Below are positions 27,268 to 35,482 of a stretch of DNA of 64,000 bases, piece after piece (the stretch's first letter is position 1; the number at the start of each line of letters is the position of its first letter). The notes under the pieces are model-generated. The model did not search any database, was not told the origin of the DNA, and was given only the letters and a program-made list of their open reading frames with translations. Source of the stretch: Streptosporangium lutulentum (GTDB lineage: Bacteria; Actinomycetota; Actinomycetes; Streptosporangiales; Streptosporangiaceae). The position numbers were made by a program, and so were the translations under genes. The stretch lies in contig NZ_JAUSQU010000001.1 in the NCBI RefSeq assembly GCF_030811455.1, positions 1,736,001-1,800,000 on the forward strand, written 5' to 3'.

Positions 27268-27405
27268 TACCAGTACGACGTTATGGTGATGACCTGCTCT
27301 TCACGCCCTAAAGAGCAGGACTTCATCGGAGGGCTTCTTCGCCAGGACGGCACCTGGTTAGGAACCCTTAGCACACACGATTTTCCAGAGAAGTTCCTAA
27401 GCTGA
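27268..27405 (+). pseudogene. Short open frame downstream of csb2, cut by the IS630 insertion
   Basis: Removing the IS joins GTG 26132, in the csb2 frame right after its TAG, to TAC 27268. This gives a 49-codon frame (TYQYDVMVMTCSSRPKEQ ... HDFPEKFLS, stop at 27405). No family recognised and no ribosome site seen. It may be a former csb2 extension, a lost small gene, or chance. Confidence 0.3.
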
Positions 27406-27485
27406 AACCGGACTCCAAGGCATAAATTCTTGCATCAGTGAACTCTTTCGATCATGGGCTGAGGCCTTTTGGCTGTTCATGAACC
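27406..27485 (+). promoter_or_regulatory. Presumed leader of CRISPR array 2
   Basis: 80 bp of A/T-richer DNA immediately before the best-conserved repeats. Assigned as leader because the opposite end of the array has the degenerate repeat. No clear promoter boxes and no obvious similarity to the leader side of array 1. Confidence 0.45.
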
Positions 27486-28547
27486 GTTGCACCCGATCTT
27501 CGTGACTGGGCTCCATTGCGGCCGCTCCGGAAGGCCGAGCCGCTGCGCGGTCGCCCTGGTTGCACCCGATCTTCGTGACCGGGCTCCATTGCGGCGATGC
27601 CGCCGATGTGTCGTGGACCACGTCGACCATTAGTTGCACCCGGCCCTCAGAGCCGGGCTCCATTACGGCGATCGGCATGCCGGTTACCTGGGCTACACGC
27701 CGTGTTGCACCCGACTTCTGGGGTTGGGCTCCATTGCGGCACGAAGGGCACCCCTCCGGCCTTCGTGAACGCGTCCAAGTTGCACCCGGCCCTCACGGCT
27801 GGGCTCCATTGCGGCACCGCATCGCCGGTGTTGGCCTCGATCGTCTGCACCGTTGCACCCGGTCCTCGTGGCTGGGCTCCATTGCGGCGCGTAGTACGCG
27901 AGGAACAGCGCGGCGGACTCCAGGGTGTTACACCCGGTCCTTATGGCTGGGCTCCATTGCGGCATGGCTGCTGTGACCTCGTCGGCGAGCGGCCAGCGCG
28001 AGTTGCACCCGGCCTCTGGGGTTGGGCTCCATTGCGGCGAGTACTCGCCGGTCCTGTTCGGTGCGGCGCCCCTCAGATTGCACCCGGCCCTCGTGGCCGG
28101 GCTCCATTGCGGCGATCTGCAGGTCATTGATGAGGGCCGCATTGCTGAGCGTTGCACCCGACCTCTGGGGTTGGGCTCCATTGCGGCGCTTCGTTCAACA
28201 TGCGGATTCGGCCCGCCAGGTCGGGTTGCACCCGACCTCTGGGGTTGGGCTCCATTGCGGCACAAGAATGTGCTGCTCGCCACCGCGCTCATCTGTCGTT
28301 GCACCCGGCCCCTGGGGTTGGGCTCCATTGCAGCAAGGACGAGACCGGCCGCGGCCACATCGTGCTCTCCGTTGCACCCGACCTTCTGGGTTGGGCTCCA
28401 TTGCGGCGTGATCGGCGTCTTCCGCCGGTTCGCCGGGCGGTAGTTGCACCCGACCTCTGGGGATGGGCTCCATTGCGGCGTTGAGCGCCGCCTGCGCTTC
28501 CCCTTGGGGCGCAGCAGGTTGCACCCGGTACCCGCCCCCATTGCGGC
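27486..28547 (+). CRISPR. CRISPR array 2: 15 repeats, 14 spacers
   Basis: 37-bp repeats start at 27486, 27559, 27633, 27704, 27779, 27852, 27927, 28002, 28077, 28151, 28225, 28298, 28371, 28443 and 28518. Pattern GTTGCACCCGRCC, variable centre, then GGTTGGGCTCCATTGCGGC. Spacers are 34-38 bp. The last repeat is shortened to 30 bp, marking the distal end, so transcription runs rightward from 27486. The repeat differs from array 1 in its 5' half and stem but shares the CCATTGCGG end. Confidence 0.95.
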
Positions 28548-28955
28548 GACATGATCGTTTCCATCGGGAAGAGGTTGCGCGCGGTTGGCCACGGGTGGGC
28601 GGCAAAGCGATGATCCTGATCGAGGACATCGTCGTGTGGCGCCGATCCGCTGGCGGAACATCTCAACTCATGCCGGTAAACAGTTACTATTCCGCCAAAT
28701 CGAGCACCGGGGTAAATGGGGAAAATGCCCCTGTCGCAGTTGGGACATGGCCCTCTGAAAGTCGGACCGAAATCCCAACAGGCAGCCACCCAAGCGCTGC
28801 CCACTACAGGGCCCCCGGGTGGCCCATGGAGACCGCTCTGACCTGGGCGAAGCCCATCCACAGGCCGCCGGCACGGCGATGCTCAGGGGCGATCCTGTGG
28901 CGGATGACGTAGTTACTATTTCGCCCGACGATGACCGGGATTCGTACCGTCGGCG
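28548..28955. other. Intergenic stretch behind array 2
   Basis: About 400 bp without a convincing gene on either strand. Confidence 0.5.
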
Positions 28956-29210
28956 TCAGTCCGTGTTCTCTTCGGCTTGCTTTGGTGGTGACACGAACGT
29001 GCCCACTCCGCGCACCGAGTAAGCGACGCCTTCCTCTCGCAACCGCGTGAGCACCTTCTGGGCAGTATTCGGCGCGACCTCGAACTCTCCGACCAGCTCA
29101 TGCTGAGACGGGAGCTGACCATCCACCGGATAGACGCCGTCGGCGATCCGCCGTTTGAGGACATCGGCCACTTGCACCCATTTGGGCGCATTTTGCCGCC
29201 ACTCGATCAT
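28956..29210 (-). CDS. GntR-family transcriptional regulator (single winged-helix domain)
   Basis: 84 residues from ATG 29210 (the frame is open to 29264). The whole protein is one GntR DNA-binding domain: VADVLKRRIADGVYPVDGQL, SQHELVGEFEVAPNTAQKVL, REEGVAYSVRGVGTFV. No effector domain follows. Such short GntR (KorSA-like) repressors control transfer genes of actinomycete integrative elements. It faces a divergent small-gene operon across a spacer with three GGTTRA repeats. Confidence 0.85.
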   Translation of the reverse strand: MIEWRQNAPKWVQVADVLKRRIADGVYPVDGQLPSQHELVGEFEVAPNTAQKVLTRLREEGVAYSVRGVGTFVSPPKQAEENTD

Positions 29211-29264
29211 CACAGCTGCACCGTAAGCACCCACGCAGATCCGTGGATACTCACGGGATACCAA

Positions 29265-29291
29265 GGTTGAGCATGGTTAAGCGTGGTTAAG
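29265..29291. promoter_or_regulatory. Three GGTTRA direct repeats, candidate GntR operator
   Basis: GGTTGA (29265), GGTTAA (29275) and GGTTAA (29285) are spaced exactly 10 bp apart, one helical turn, in the spacer between the GntR gene and the divergent operon. Confidence 0.6.
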
Positions 29292-29388
29292 TCGTCTACC
29301 CTGACGGCAAGTGCTCGACATGAATCGGGCCCGCCACAGCGCTCAGAACGCCATGACGGGCCCTTGATCGGACTCGGAGGTCCGACCC

Positions 29389-29436
29389 ATGGCAAAGCCT
29401 AAGACCGCGCAGACCACTCCGGCCGGAGCGCGGTGA
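29389..29436 (+). CDS. 15-codon leader-type ORF
   Basis: ATG 29389 preceded by a strong GGAGG (29376-29380, 8-base spacing), product MAKPKTAQTTPAGAR. It stops 4 bases before GTG 29441, so it may couple translation into the operon. Confidence 0.4.
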   Translation: MAKPKTAQTTPAGAR

Positions 29437-29440
29437 TGTC

Positions 29441-29677
29441 GTGAGATTCGACGAAAACGGCCAACCGGTGCTTCTCTCGTACGCCGTCCACCACGACGCC
29501 GACGGCTGGCATGCGACGTACACGGGCCTGATCTCGAAATCGGCTGAATCTGCTGGGTGCGTGGTTGTCCTACATGACCAGGACGGCGACGAGCTCTTCA
29601 GGCGGGCCATCCGGAACCGGATAAAAGCGCGCGCGTGGGAGCTCTGCCCAGACCCAGCGCCGGAGCCAATCCGATGA
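29441..29677 (+). CDS. Small hypothetical protein of an integrative element
   Basis: 78 residues from GTG 29441. HHDADGWHATYTGLISKSAE and VVVLHDQDGDELFRRAIRNR suggest a small alpha/beta domain. First of four genes that each overlap the next by ATGA, so they are translated as a unit. No family recognised; genes of this size and order are usual in actinomycete conjugative elements. Confidence 0.6.
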   Translation: MRFDENGQPVLLSYAVHHDADGWHATYTGLISKSAESAGCVVVLHDQDGDELFRRAIRNRIKARAWELCPDPAPEPIR

Positions 29678-29844
29678 CCGGCGAACCAGGAGGTAACTCC
29701 CTACAGCCGAAGGTCAAGCACTGGCAGACGCCGAAGGTCCGGCACTGGACAAACGGGGATGTCGTCACCCCGGAGATAGAGGCCCTGTTCGACTCGATGG
29801 TGGCCACGCTCAGGCGGGTTCAAGACAAGCTGAGCAAGTCATGA
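29674..29844 (+). CDS. Small hypothetical protein
   Basis: 56 residues from ATG 29674, overlapping the previous stop by 4 bases. Contains KHWQTPKVRHW and a C-terminal helix (VVTPEIEALFDSMVATLRRV). Unknown role. Confidence 0.55.
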   Translation: MTGEPGGNSLQPKVKHWQTPKVRHWTNGDVVTPEIEALFDSMVATLRRVQDKLSKS

Positions 29845-29990
29845 CCGTCTCGGACCACCAGAGGGATCTCGCCATCGCCCTTGCACAGCGCTGGCAGGTC
29901 CCCCGGGACGAGCTCGACCGCGCGGCCGATGCTCTCGGCGTGGCCCGGGTGACTGACGAAGAATGGGCCGAGATCTGCGGTCCTGCATGA
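29841..29990 (+). CDS. Small hypothetical protein (49 residues)
   Basis: ATG 29841 overlaps the previous stop (ATGA), and its own stop overlaps the next ATG (29987). Product MTVSDHQRDLAIALAQRW..., helical and acidic, ending EEWAEICGPA. Real mainly on coupling; unknown role. Confidence 0.5.
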   Translation: MTVSDHQRDLAIALAQRWQVPRDELDRAADALGVARVTDEEWAEICGPA

Positions 29991-30496
29991 CTGGCCGGGT
30001 ATCGGTGGGCAGCCGCGTCATCGTGGACACCCTGCTGCACAGCCATGCCCGGACACGCTCGGCCCGGGACCTTGTCGGCAAGCCTGGGACCGTCGACCGC
30101 CTTGTCCCGCGTGGGACGTCCACCTACGCCCTGGTGGAAATGGACGAGTCAGTCCGCGGATTCCCGGGCCAGACGAAATGGGAGGTCCAGCTGGAGGACC
30201 TGTACGTGATAACCACGCCGAGCACCGGTCAGCTTGAGCCTGAGCCGGCCGATTACACGATCGGATTCGAGGCCTATCCGGTCGAGCTCCGAGCGATCCA
30301 TGGTGTCCGGCATGCCGTGCCGACGTCCAGAGCCGAGAGACCTCTTACCGAGGCTGTGTGCAGTCTCCTTGTCCGACCGGTGCACTCGCCGACGTGGCCG
30401 ATCCCCTTCGACCCGTCATCGAAGGTCTCGTGTCCCGGGTGCGTGGAAGGCCTGGAGTTGCGGCATCCGATCCCTAAAGCGGCGCACCGATTTTAG
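29987..30496 (+). CDS. Hypothetical protein, last gene of the coupled operon
   Basis: 169 residues from ATG 29987. The first half (VSVGSRVIVDTLLHSHARTR, VGKPGTVDRLVPRGTSTYAL, WEVQLEDLYVI) reads like a small SH3-like beta barrel. A CPGC motif lies near the end. The second half may be less ordered. Family not recognised. Confidence 0.5.
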   Translation: MTGRVSVGSRVIVDTLLHSHARTRSARDLVGKPGTVDRLVPRGTSTYALVEMDESVRGFPGQTKWEVQLEDLYVITTPSTGQLEPEPADYTIGFEAYPVELRAIHGVRHAVPTSRAERPLTEAVCSLLVRPVHSPTWPIPFDPSSKVSCPGCVEGLELRHPIPKAAHRF

Positions 30497-30516
30497 GGAT
30501 CTAACCGCTTGTGCAA

Positions 30517-31263
30517 CTACTCGGCGGCCTTCTTGCGCTGCCGAACTTCCACACCCAGGTAGCCGCGCAGCCACTTCACGCCCGTCTGGAATACAGCTCC
30601 GGCGCCGACTACTGCGAGGATCGCCGCGCCCAGTCCGGTGTCCAAGGTGGTTTCGACTCCGCCCCACACGAGCAGAGCGGTGAGCGGCGTCCACGTACGC
30701 ACCTCGGTCACCAACACCCAGCAGGTGCCCCGACGCATTAGACCGCCCAGGTCGGAGATGCGCATCCTTAGGGAGGCCCGGACCAGGCTCAAGGCGTAAC
30801 GGGTCGGGGCAGGACTCTCCACCAAGTCCACAGCCCATTCTGATACGCGCCATTTTCGGTCACGTCCACCGATCAGGGCTGCGGCCCCTATTAGGGTACG
30901 CGGAATTGCAGTTCGGACCATATAAGAGCCAAGTCTTCTCCTAGCCCAAGCCTTGATGATCTCCATTTGATTGGCCTGGAGAAAGGCTAAGACTAAAGAG
31001 ATGAGGGACAGGACCGCAGCCATAACGTCACCGATTGTGCCTGCCGCTGAGGTAGGTTCCGGAGCTTTGTCTGAGATTAAACCGACCACAACAGCGACTA
31101 CCGTAATGAGAACAACGAGTCCCAATAATACCGAATTAATCCTTTTTCCTAGGGAATTTATTTTGACCTGCGATGTAACCCAAAACGACCTATCTATTGA
31201 ACGTTTTTGGAATCTTCCTCTCACGTGGCGTTCCCCGTCGGACGCATTCGACCAGGCAGCCAA
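30517..31263 (-). CDS. Multi-pass membrane protein, unknown function
   Basis: 248 codons at maximum, starting from TTG 31263 inside the PadR gene; a later start is possible. Membrane helices include SVLLGLVVLITVVAVVVGLI, VMAAVLSLISLVLAFL, and a C-terminal pair (PLTALLVWGG, LGAAILAVVGAGAVFQ) followed by a basic tail. The first third uses unusually A/T-rich codons compared with its neighbours, suggesting foreign origin. It follows and overlaps the PadR gene, which probably controls it. Confidence 0.6.
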   Translation of the reverse strand: MAAWSNASDGERHVRGRFQKRSIDRSFWVTSQVKINSLGKRINSVLLGLVVLITVVAVVVGLISDKAPEPTSAAGTIGDVMAAVLSLISLVLAFLQANQMEIIKAWARRRLGSYMVRTAIPRTLIGAAALIGGRDRKWRVSEWAVDLVESPAPTRYALSLVRASLRMRISDLGGLMRRGTCWVLVTEVRTWTPLTALLVWGGVETTLDTGLGAAILAVVGAGAVFQTGVKWLRGYLGVEVRQRKKAAE

Positions 31264-31556
31264 CTACGGCTACGGCGAGCGGCTTGTGCGGCGGCGTACT
31301 CCTGCCGTCCGGTACCGGACAGGATGTATAGGCGGCGTTGTGGCCTGTCGGCAGGAGCGTTGGCCTCCCAGGTGCCGGTGAGCCATCCCGCCTGTTCCAG
31401 ACGCTCCAGGATGGGATACACGGTGCCAGGTCCCAGGTCGGCCAACTCGGTGATCCGATATCCCCATAGGGGGTCTGATGGGTCGGCTGCGAGCAGCAGG
31501 TCGAGGACCATCCGGGTGGGAGTGGTTAGCCGAATTTTTGGCGGTGGTGCAGTCAT
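31221..31556 (-). CDS. PadR-family transcriptional regulator
   Basis: 111 residues. Winged-helix core with the PadR pattern: TRMVLDLLLAADPSDPLWGY, ITELADLGPGTVYPILERL, EQAGWLTGTWE, RRLYILSGTGRQEY. The C-terminal dimerisation helix is short. Its 3' end overlaps the start of the membrane protein gene, an arrangement common for PadR repressors and their targets. Confidence 0.85.
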   Translation of the reverse strand: MTAPPPKIRLTTPTRMVLDLLLAADPSDPLWGYRITELADLGPGTVYPILERLEQAGWLTGTWEANAPADRPQRRLYILSGTGRQEYAAAQAARRSRSWLPGRMRPTGNAT

Positions 31557-31951
31557 GTCGATTCACCTCGCAGGAGCGGAGACCTATATCGAGAACGATA
31601 CGTCGCTCTGGATGTCCGCGCTGCGTTTCGACGAACTTCGTGTCGACCGTGCGCCTCATGAAGAGAACTCCCTGCGGACCTTCGTATGGAGATGTATATT
31701 TTTCGTAGTATCCGTGTCATTACGAACATGAACTTCGGCGTTTGAGCTATTTCGGATGATTTGCCGGATTAGCGAAATGGAGGTAGCCACCCTCCCGTCG
31801 ATGCTCCTTGGCGGTGCTCACTTCACGGACACTCGACCCGGGTGGCTCCCGGTAGGCAACCCAACCCAACCCAACCCGAACCACGCCTTGCCAGAGGAAC
31901 ACCCGTTGCTGCGCTCGCAGCGTCGGTTGGTCACCGAGGTGAAGGACCACC

Positions 31952-32155
31952 GTGAAAGGGTTCCCGCAATGGCTGCGCGTCCTCGTAGCAGCCTTGATCG
32001 CTCTGCCCCTGCTGGTGCTCGTCCTGGCGTTCTCGCCTGGACTGTTCTTCTGGCCGTTCCTGCCGAAGGACCGTCGCGACTGGTTCCTCGAAGTGCTTGA
32101 CCGCTTCGTGAAGTGGATCAGCGCGATGTTCGGCGGCAACGACCAGGACAGCTGA
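31952..32155 (+). CDS. Small membrane protein
   Basis: 67 residues from GTG 31952, AAGGA upstream. One strong membrane helix (LRVLVAALIALPLLVLVLAF) and an aromatic/basic amphipathic segment (KDRRDWFLEVLDRFVKWISA). A strong hairpin follows the stop. Unknown role, possibly mobile-element maintenance or a small toxin-like peptide. Confidence 0.6.
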   Translation: MKGFPQWLRVLVAALIALPLLVLVLAFSPGLFFWPFLPKDRRDWFLEVLDRFVKWISAMFGGNDQDS

Positions 32156-32167
32156 AGCCCGCAGCAT

Positions 32168-32205
32168 CCCGCAGGGTCCGGATTTCACTATCCGAACCCT
32201 GCGGG
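32168..32205 (+). terminator. Hairpin terminator
   Basis: CCCGCAGGGT then CGGAT (32168-32183) pairs with ATCCG and ACCCTGCGGG (32190-32205), 15 pairs with a small bulge. Confidence 0.7.
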
Positions 32206-32257
32206 CCTGATCCAGCGGCATCTGGCCCCCGAAATCAGCTCAGCGACTAGCACCAGG

Positions 32258-32277
32258 ACCTGCTATGCCTAGCAGGT
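32258..32277. repeat. Short perfect palindrome
   Basis: ACCTGCTA (32258-32265), TGCC, TAGCAGGT (32270-32277), with looser outer symmetry (CTAGCAC/GCTAGTGC). Possible recombination, transfer or control site near the translocase gene. Confidence 0.45.
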
Positions 32278-32337
32278 CAGCTAGTGCCCAGACATGCCCC
32301 TGACCTGCGACCTATCGATCTATCGACCCAAACGGTA

Positions 32338-32374
32338 GGGCCTCGAAACCCCAGAATCGGCGGCTTCGAGGCCC
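32338..32374 (-). terminator. Hairpin terminator of the transfer operon
   Basis: GGGCCTCGAA (32338-32347) and TTCGAGGCCC (32365-32374), just downstream of the translocase stop. Confidence 0.65.
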
Positions 32375-32390
32375 TTGCCTGCTGCTAGAG

Positions 32391-34580
32391 CTAGCGGACC
32401 ACACGGATGCGCTTGGGAGCAGCCTCCACCAGATGCGTCCGGGTGATGCCGCGCCGGTTGGATCCCTTGCCGTCAACCGTCTTGAAGACCTGTCCGGCCT
32501 GGATCCCGTACGGCTTCAAGGCTGCCGTCAGCTGAGCCGTCTTGGCGTCGTCGGCCTGGTCGGCCCACGGCCCGTAGACGTCGGGCCTGAGCACGGCCAG
32601 CCTGTCGATGATGACGGAGTTCCACTGCTTTTCTTCACTGGCCGGAACCACCGCGAGGACGTCCGCCACCAGGTCGAAACTGATTTCCGCCTTCGGGGTG
32701 GGCAAGTCGCCGGCCGACTGGCCCGAGAGAGTCCCTGCGGCAATCCTCAGAGCCCGCGCACGGTCGGCGATCAGCCCGGCAGCCGGGTTGTCGATGTAGT
32801 AGCCCCTCGTGATCCTGGCCTCCGTGCTGACCCCGAGCAGGTACCCGATGCCCAAATCGGCATCCGTGAAGACGGTTGCCCTGATGCCGTTCTTGTAAGC
32901 CGACGTCCCAAGGACCATGTCATTTTCTGTCTGACCGGCCACCTTCAGGCAGAAGCGCACCAGGACGTTCCCGCTGACGCCGGTCGGCATGGAGTCCTTG
33001 TCCGGCCTCTGCGTGGCCAGCAGCAGGATTATCCCGAGGGCACGACCCCTCTTGATGATCGCCGTACAGAGCTTCTCTGCTTCGGCGCCGAACTCCTCAT
33101 GAGCGAAGAGCTCCTGACACTCGTCCACGGCCACGACCAGGGGATGCAGGCCGAGCGATTTCTGAGCAGCCAAATCCGCGGTGACCTTGTTCTCAGGACA
33201 GACGTCCTCGGGAAGGCCGTCGATGGTGTCGGCCCGCTTCTCCAGATCCTTGTAGACCTCGCGCAGGCTGACCACGCAGGCCTCAATGGTCGAGTCCTTG
33301 GCTCCCGACGCGTAGTGGTGGGCGACCTTGGAGAGCGACTTCAGGTCACCGGTGCCCTTGAGCTCGAACACCCGGAGCTCACAGGACGGGTCGAGGGCGG
33401 CACCCAGCAGCAGGACGCGCAAGGCGAACGTCTTCCCGAAACCGGGCATCGCCCCGATCAGCATGTTCCGGTAGATCAGCGGGATGGCGATCTCCCGACC
33501 GCGCTGGTCGGTGCCGAACGGAATCGGCTTGAAGACGTCGATCTGGCCCGTCTTCGCGTACGGCCATGCAGGACGCTTGGCCTTGTTCATGTCCTGATCG
33601 CCCACCCAGATCACGACGCGGCCCGGGTGGATGTGCATGGCGGGCTCCGGCCACACGCAGCCCAGCGGCCTTCTCAGGGCCGACGCCAGGCGCACACGCT
33701 TTTCCATGATGTCTGTGGCGGTCACGCCGAACGGAAGGTCGATGTCAGCCCGCCACCCGGGACCGTCACGGACAATCGGCGTGGGGAAGTTGATCCCGTT
33801 GCTGCCCTTGCCGACGGCCTTGTTGAGCTCAGCGACACCGAGGGCACCCAGCGCCCGCAACACGAGATCGCTGGTGAGCTTCTGGACCTGCGTGGGGATC
33901 ACGGCCCGGTCGAAAACCTGCCTGTCGGCGGGCGTGCCGATCCGGCCGAGCAACGCCACCAGGCCACCGAGGGCCAGCCACTGGTCATAGCTGGGGTCCG
34001 TGCCCATCAGCAGGATGGCGCCCAGGGCCAGGACGACGGCAGCGCTCAAGGAAATGATGAGCCGGTTCTTCACTCGCTTGTCGTGGGCGCGGGTCATCCG
34101 CAGGTAGATGTCTCCGTCCTTGGTGGCGGCGACCTGCTGACGAATCGGCTTGCCCTCAAGGTCGAACGTCCACACGACCAGCCCCCGGGCCACCTTGGCG
34201 GCACCCTGCGGCGATCGTGCGGCCAGCTTGGCGGCGTACTTCGGGGAACGGGTCGCGTGGTAGGCGACCACGTAGGCGGCGTGGTTAGCCTGCCAGCGGA
34301 TGACCGACAGGGCATAGGTCTTGGACCGCAACCACAGGGGGATGATCGGCAGCCGGTTCTTGGTCCGCTGCTCCAGTTCGGACATCCAATCGACGTCTAC
34401 CGGTGCGGCCTGATCGACGAGCAAGATCGGCATATCCACCAGATCATCGTCAGAGCCTTCAGTAGCCTCTACCGTGACGTCGGTCGAGACAGCAGCCCCG
34501 AGGGGCTCAGAGACGACCTGAGCCCCGCCCAAGATGACCTCTGAGCCATCCAGGTTGATCTCTACCTCAGCAGCGGTCAT
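32391..34580 (-). CDS. FtsK/SpoIIIE-type DNA translocase, conjugative transfer protein (TraB/TraSA-like)
   Basis: 729 residues from ATG 34580, sharing one base with the upstream stop. Membrane helices lie around residues 180-230 (LIISLSAAVVLALGAILLMG). The FtsK ATPase follows: Walker A MLIGAMPGFGKTFALRVL, Walker B HPLVVAVDECQELFAHEE, and IILLLATQRPDKDSMPTG. A C-terminal winged helix recurs in this family. These hexameric pumps move double-stranded DNA between mycelia in actinomycete integrative and conjugative elements. Last gene of a four-gene minus-strand operon. Confidence 0.88.
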   Translation of the reverse strand: MTAAEVEINLDGSEVILGGAQVVSEPLGAAVSTDVTVEATEGSDDDLVDMPILLVDQAAPVDVDWMSELEQRTKNRLPIIPLWLRSKTYALSVIRWQANHAAYVVAYHATRSPKYAAKLAARSPQGAAKVARGLVVWTFDLEGKPIRQQVAATKDGDIYLRMTRAHDKRVKNRLIISLSAAVVLALGAILLMGTDPSYDQWLALGGLVALLGRIGTPADRQVFDRAVIPTQVQKLTSDLVLRALGALGVAELNKAVGKGSNGINFPTPIVRDGPGWRADIDLPFGVTATDIMEKRVRLASALRRPLGCVWPEPAMHIHPGRVVIWVGDQDMNKAKRPAWPYAKTGQIDVFKPIPFGTDQRGREIAIPLIYRNMLIGAMPGFGKTFALRVLLLGAALDPSCELRVFELKGTGDLKSLSKVAHHYASGAKDSTIEACVVSLREVYKDLEKRADTIDGLPEDVCPENKVTADLAAQKSLGLHPLVVAVDECQELFAHEEFGAEAEKLCTAIIKRGRALGIILLLATQRPDKDSMPTGVSGNVLVRFCLKVAGQTENDMVLGTSAYKNGIRATVFTDADLGIGYLLGVSTEARITRGYYIDNPAAGLIADRARALRIAAGTLSGQSAGDLPTPKAEISFDLVADVLAVVPASEEKQWNSVIIDRLAVLRPDVYGPWADQADDAKTAQLTAALKPYGIQAGQVFKTVDGKGSNRRGITRTHLVEAAPKRIRVVR

Positions 34581-35482
34581 CAGAAGCCCCCAGCAACGTT
34601 GGCAGTGCAGAACGGGTGGCGAGAGTCGAGGCCGCATCCGGGGCAGGTGATGCCCTCGGAGACGTCGACGGTGAGCTTCCTGACGGCATCGGCGAACTGG
34701 CGCAGGTGCTCGTAGGCGCCGAAATTCGGATCCGCTGCGAACTTGGCGGCGTAGGCGATGACGGCAGCAGGAGAGTTGCCCGCGTGCAGGGCTTTCTCGA
34801 TGCGGGTCAGCATCCGGGAGCGCAGCCAGGCCGGTGCGTCCCGGTAGTGAGCCGGGAGCTTGCCGAGCACGTCCCCAGCCAGCCGAGAAAAGTCCTGTGA
34901 GATCGCCGGAGGCGTCGTGACGGCGTCGCGCTCGGTACGGGCCGTATCGACGCCTACGGCGATATCAAGAGCAGGGTTTTCGTCGTTGGTCTTCTTAGTA
35001 GTTCTGGTCTTCTGGGTTGTTGTTCTTCTTAAAGGGGCGTGAAAACCGTCGTCGGGAATCCCGTCGTTGGTGCTGACCTTGGGATTCGTCGCATCGATGC
35101 TGGTCACGTCCAACGACGGGATTCCCGTCCGTGGTGCGCTGCTTTCACCATCGACGGGATTCCCGTCCGTGGTGGCCGTAGGAGCCTTGGGCGGGTCGCA
35201 GAGGATGTACTCCACGGTGCTGAACTTGCCGCCGAGACGCTCACGCACACGGACCAGGTAACCCAGCGACTCAAGCTCTCTGATCGCCGTACGGACCGAC
35301 TCACGACCGTCCGTGAAGGCCGAGATGATGGTCTTCTCCGAGACCTTGAAGCCGACCTTGTGCGACGCCAACCAGTCCCGAAGTCCGGCCGCCTTCATGG
35401 AGATCTTCCGGTCGCGGAACCAGGTGTTGCTGATCATCGTGAAGTTGTCCGAGGGGAGCTCTGCGCGGCGGATGCTCGTCAT
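34580..35482 (-). CDS. Winged-helix plasmid-type protein, probable replication initiator
   Basis: 300 residues from ATG 35482. The N-terminus has a helix-turn-helix of the replication-initiator/phage type (MKAAGLRDWLASHKVGFKVS, ESVRTAIRELESLGYLVRVR). A low-complexity linker follows, then a helical domain (RSRMLTRIEKALHAGNSP) and a CPGC..H..C cluster near the end that could bind zinc. The linker-coding DNA carries three copies of a GACGGGATTCCCG-type palindrome, as expected for iterons in a rep gene. Coupled by overlap to genes on both sides. Role inferred from context. Confidence 0.6.
   Translation of the reverse strand: MTSIRRAELPSDNFTMISNTWFRDRKISMKAAGLRDWLASHKVGFKVSEKTIISAFTDGRESVRTAIRELESLGYLVRVRERLGGKFSTVEYILCDPPKAPTATTDGNPVDGESSAPRTGIPSLDVTSIDATNPKVSTNDGIPDDGFHAPLRRTTTQKTRTTKKTNDENPALDIAVGVDTARTERDAVTTPPAISQDFSRLAGDVLGKLPAHYRDAPAWLRSRMLTRIEKALHAGNSPAAVIAYAAKFAADPNFGAYEHLRQFADAVRKLTVDVSEGITCPGCGLDSRHPFCTANVAGGF
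35051..35175. repeat. Iteron-like palindromic repeats inside the rep-like gene
   Basis: CGGGAATCCCGTCGTTGG (35053-35070) is repeated exactly, inverted, at 35110-35127. CGACGGGATTCCCGTCCGTGG occurs at 35114-35134 and again at about 35152-35172, 38 bp apart. Candidate replication origin or initiator binding site. Confidence 0.6.

Noticed and set aside
27560-28661. Frames on both strands with repeated VGLHCG or PQWSP motifs
   Set aside because: Translations of array 2 repeats.
32433-34544. 703-codon plus-strand frame opposite the FtsK-type gene
   Set aside because: Antisense shadow; the FtsK ATPase motifs are on the minus strand.
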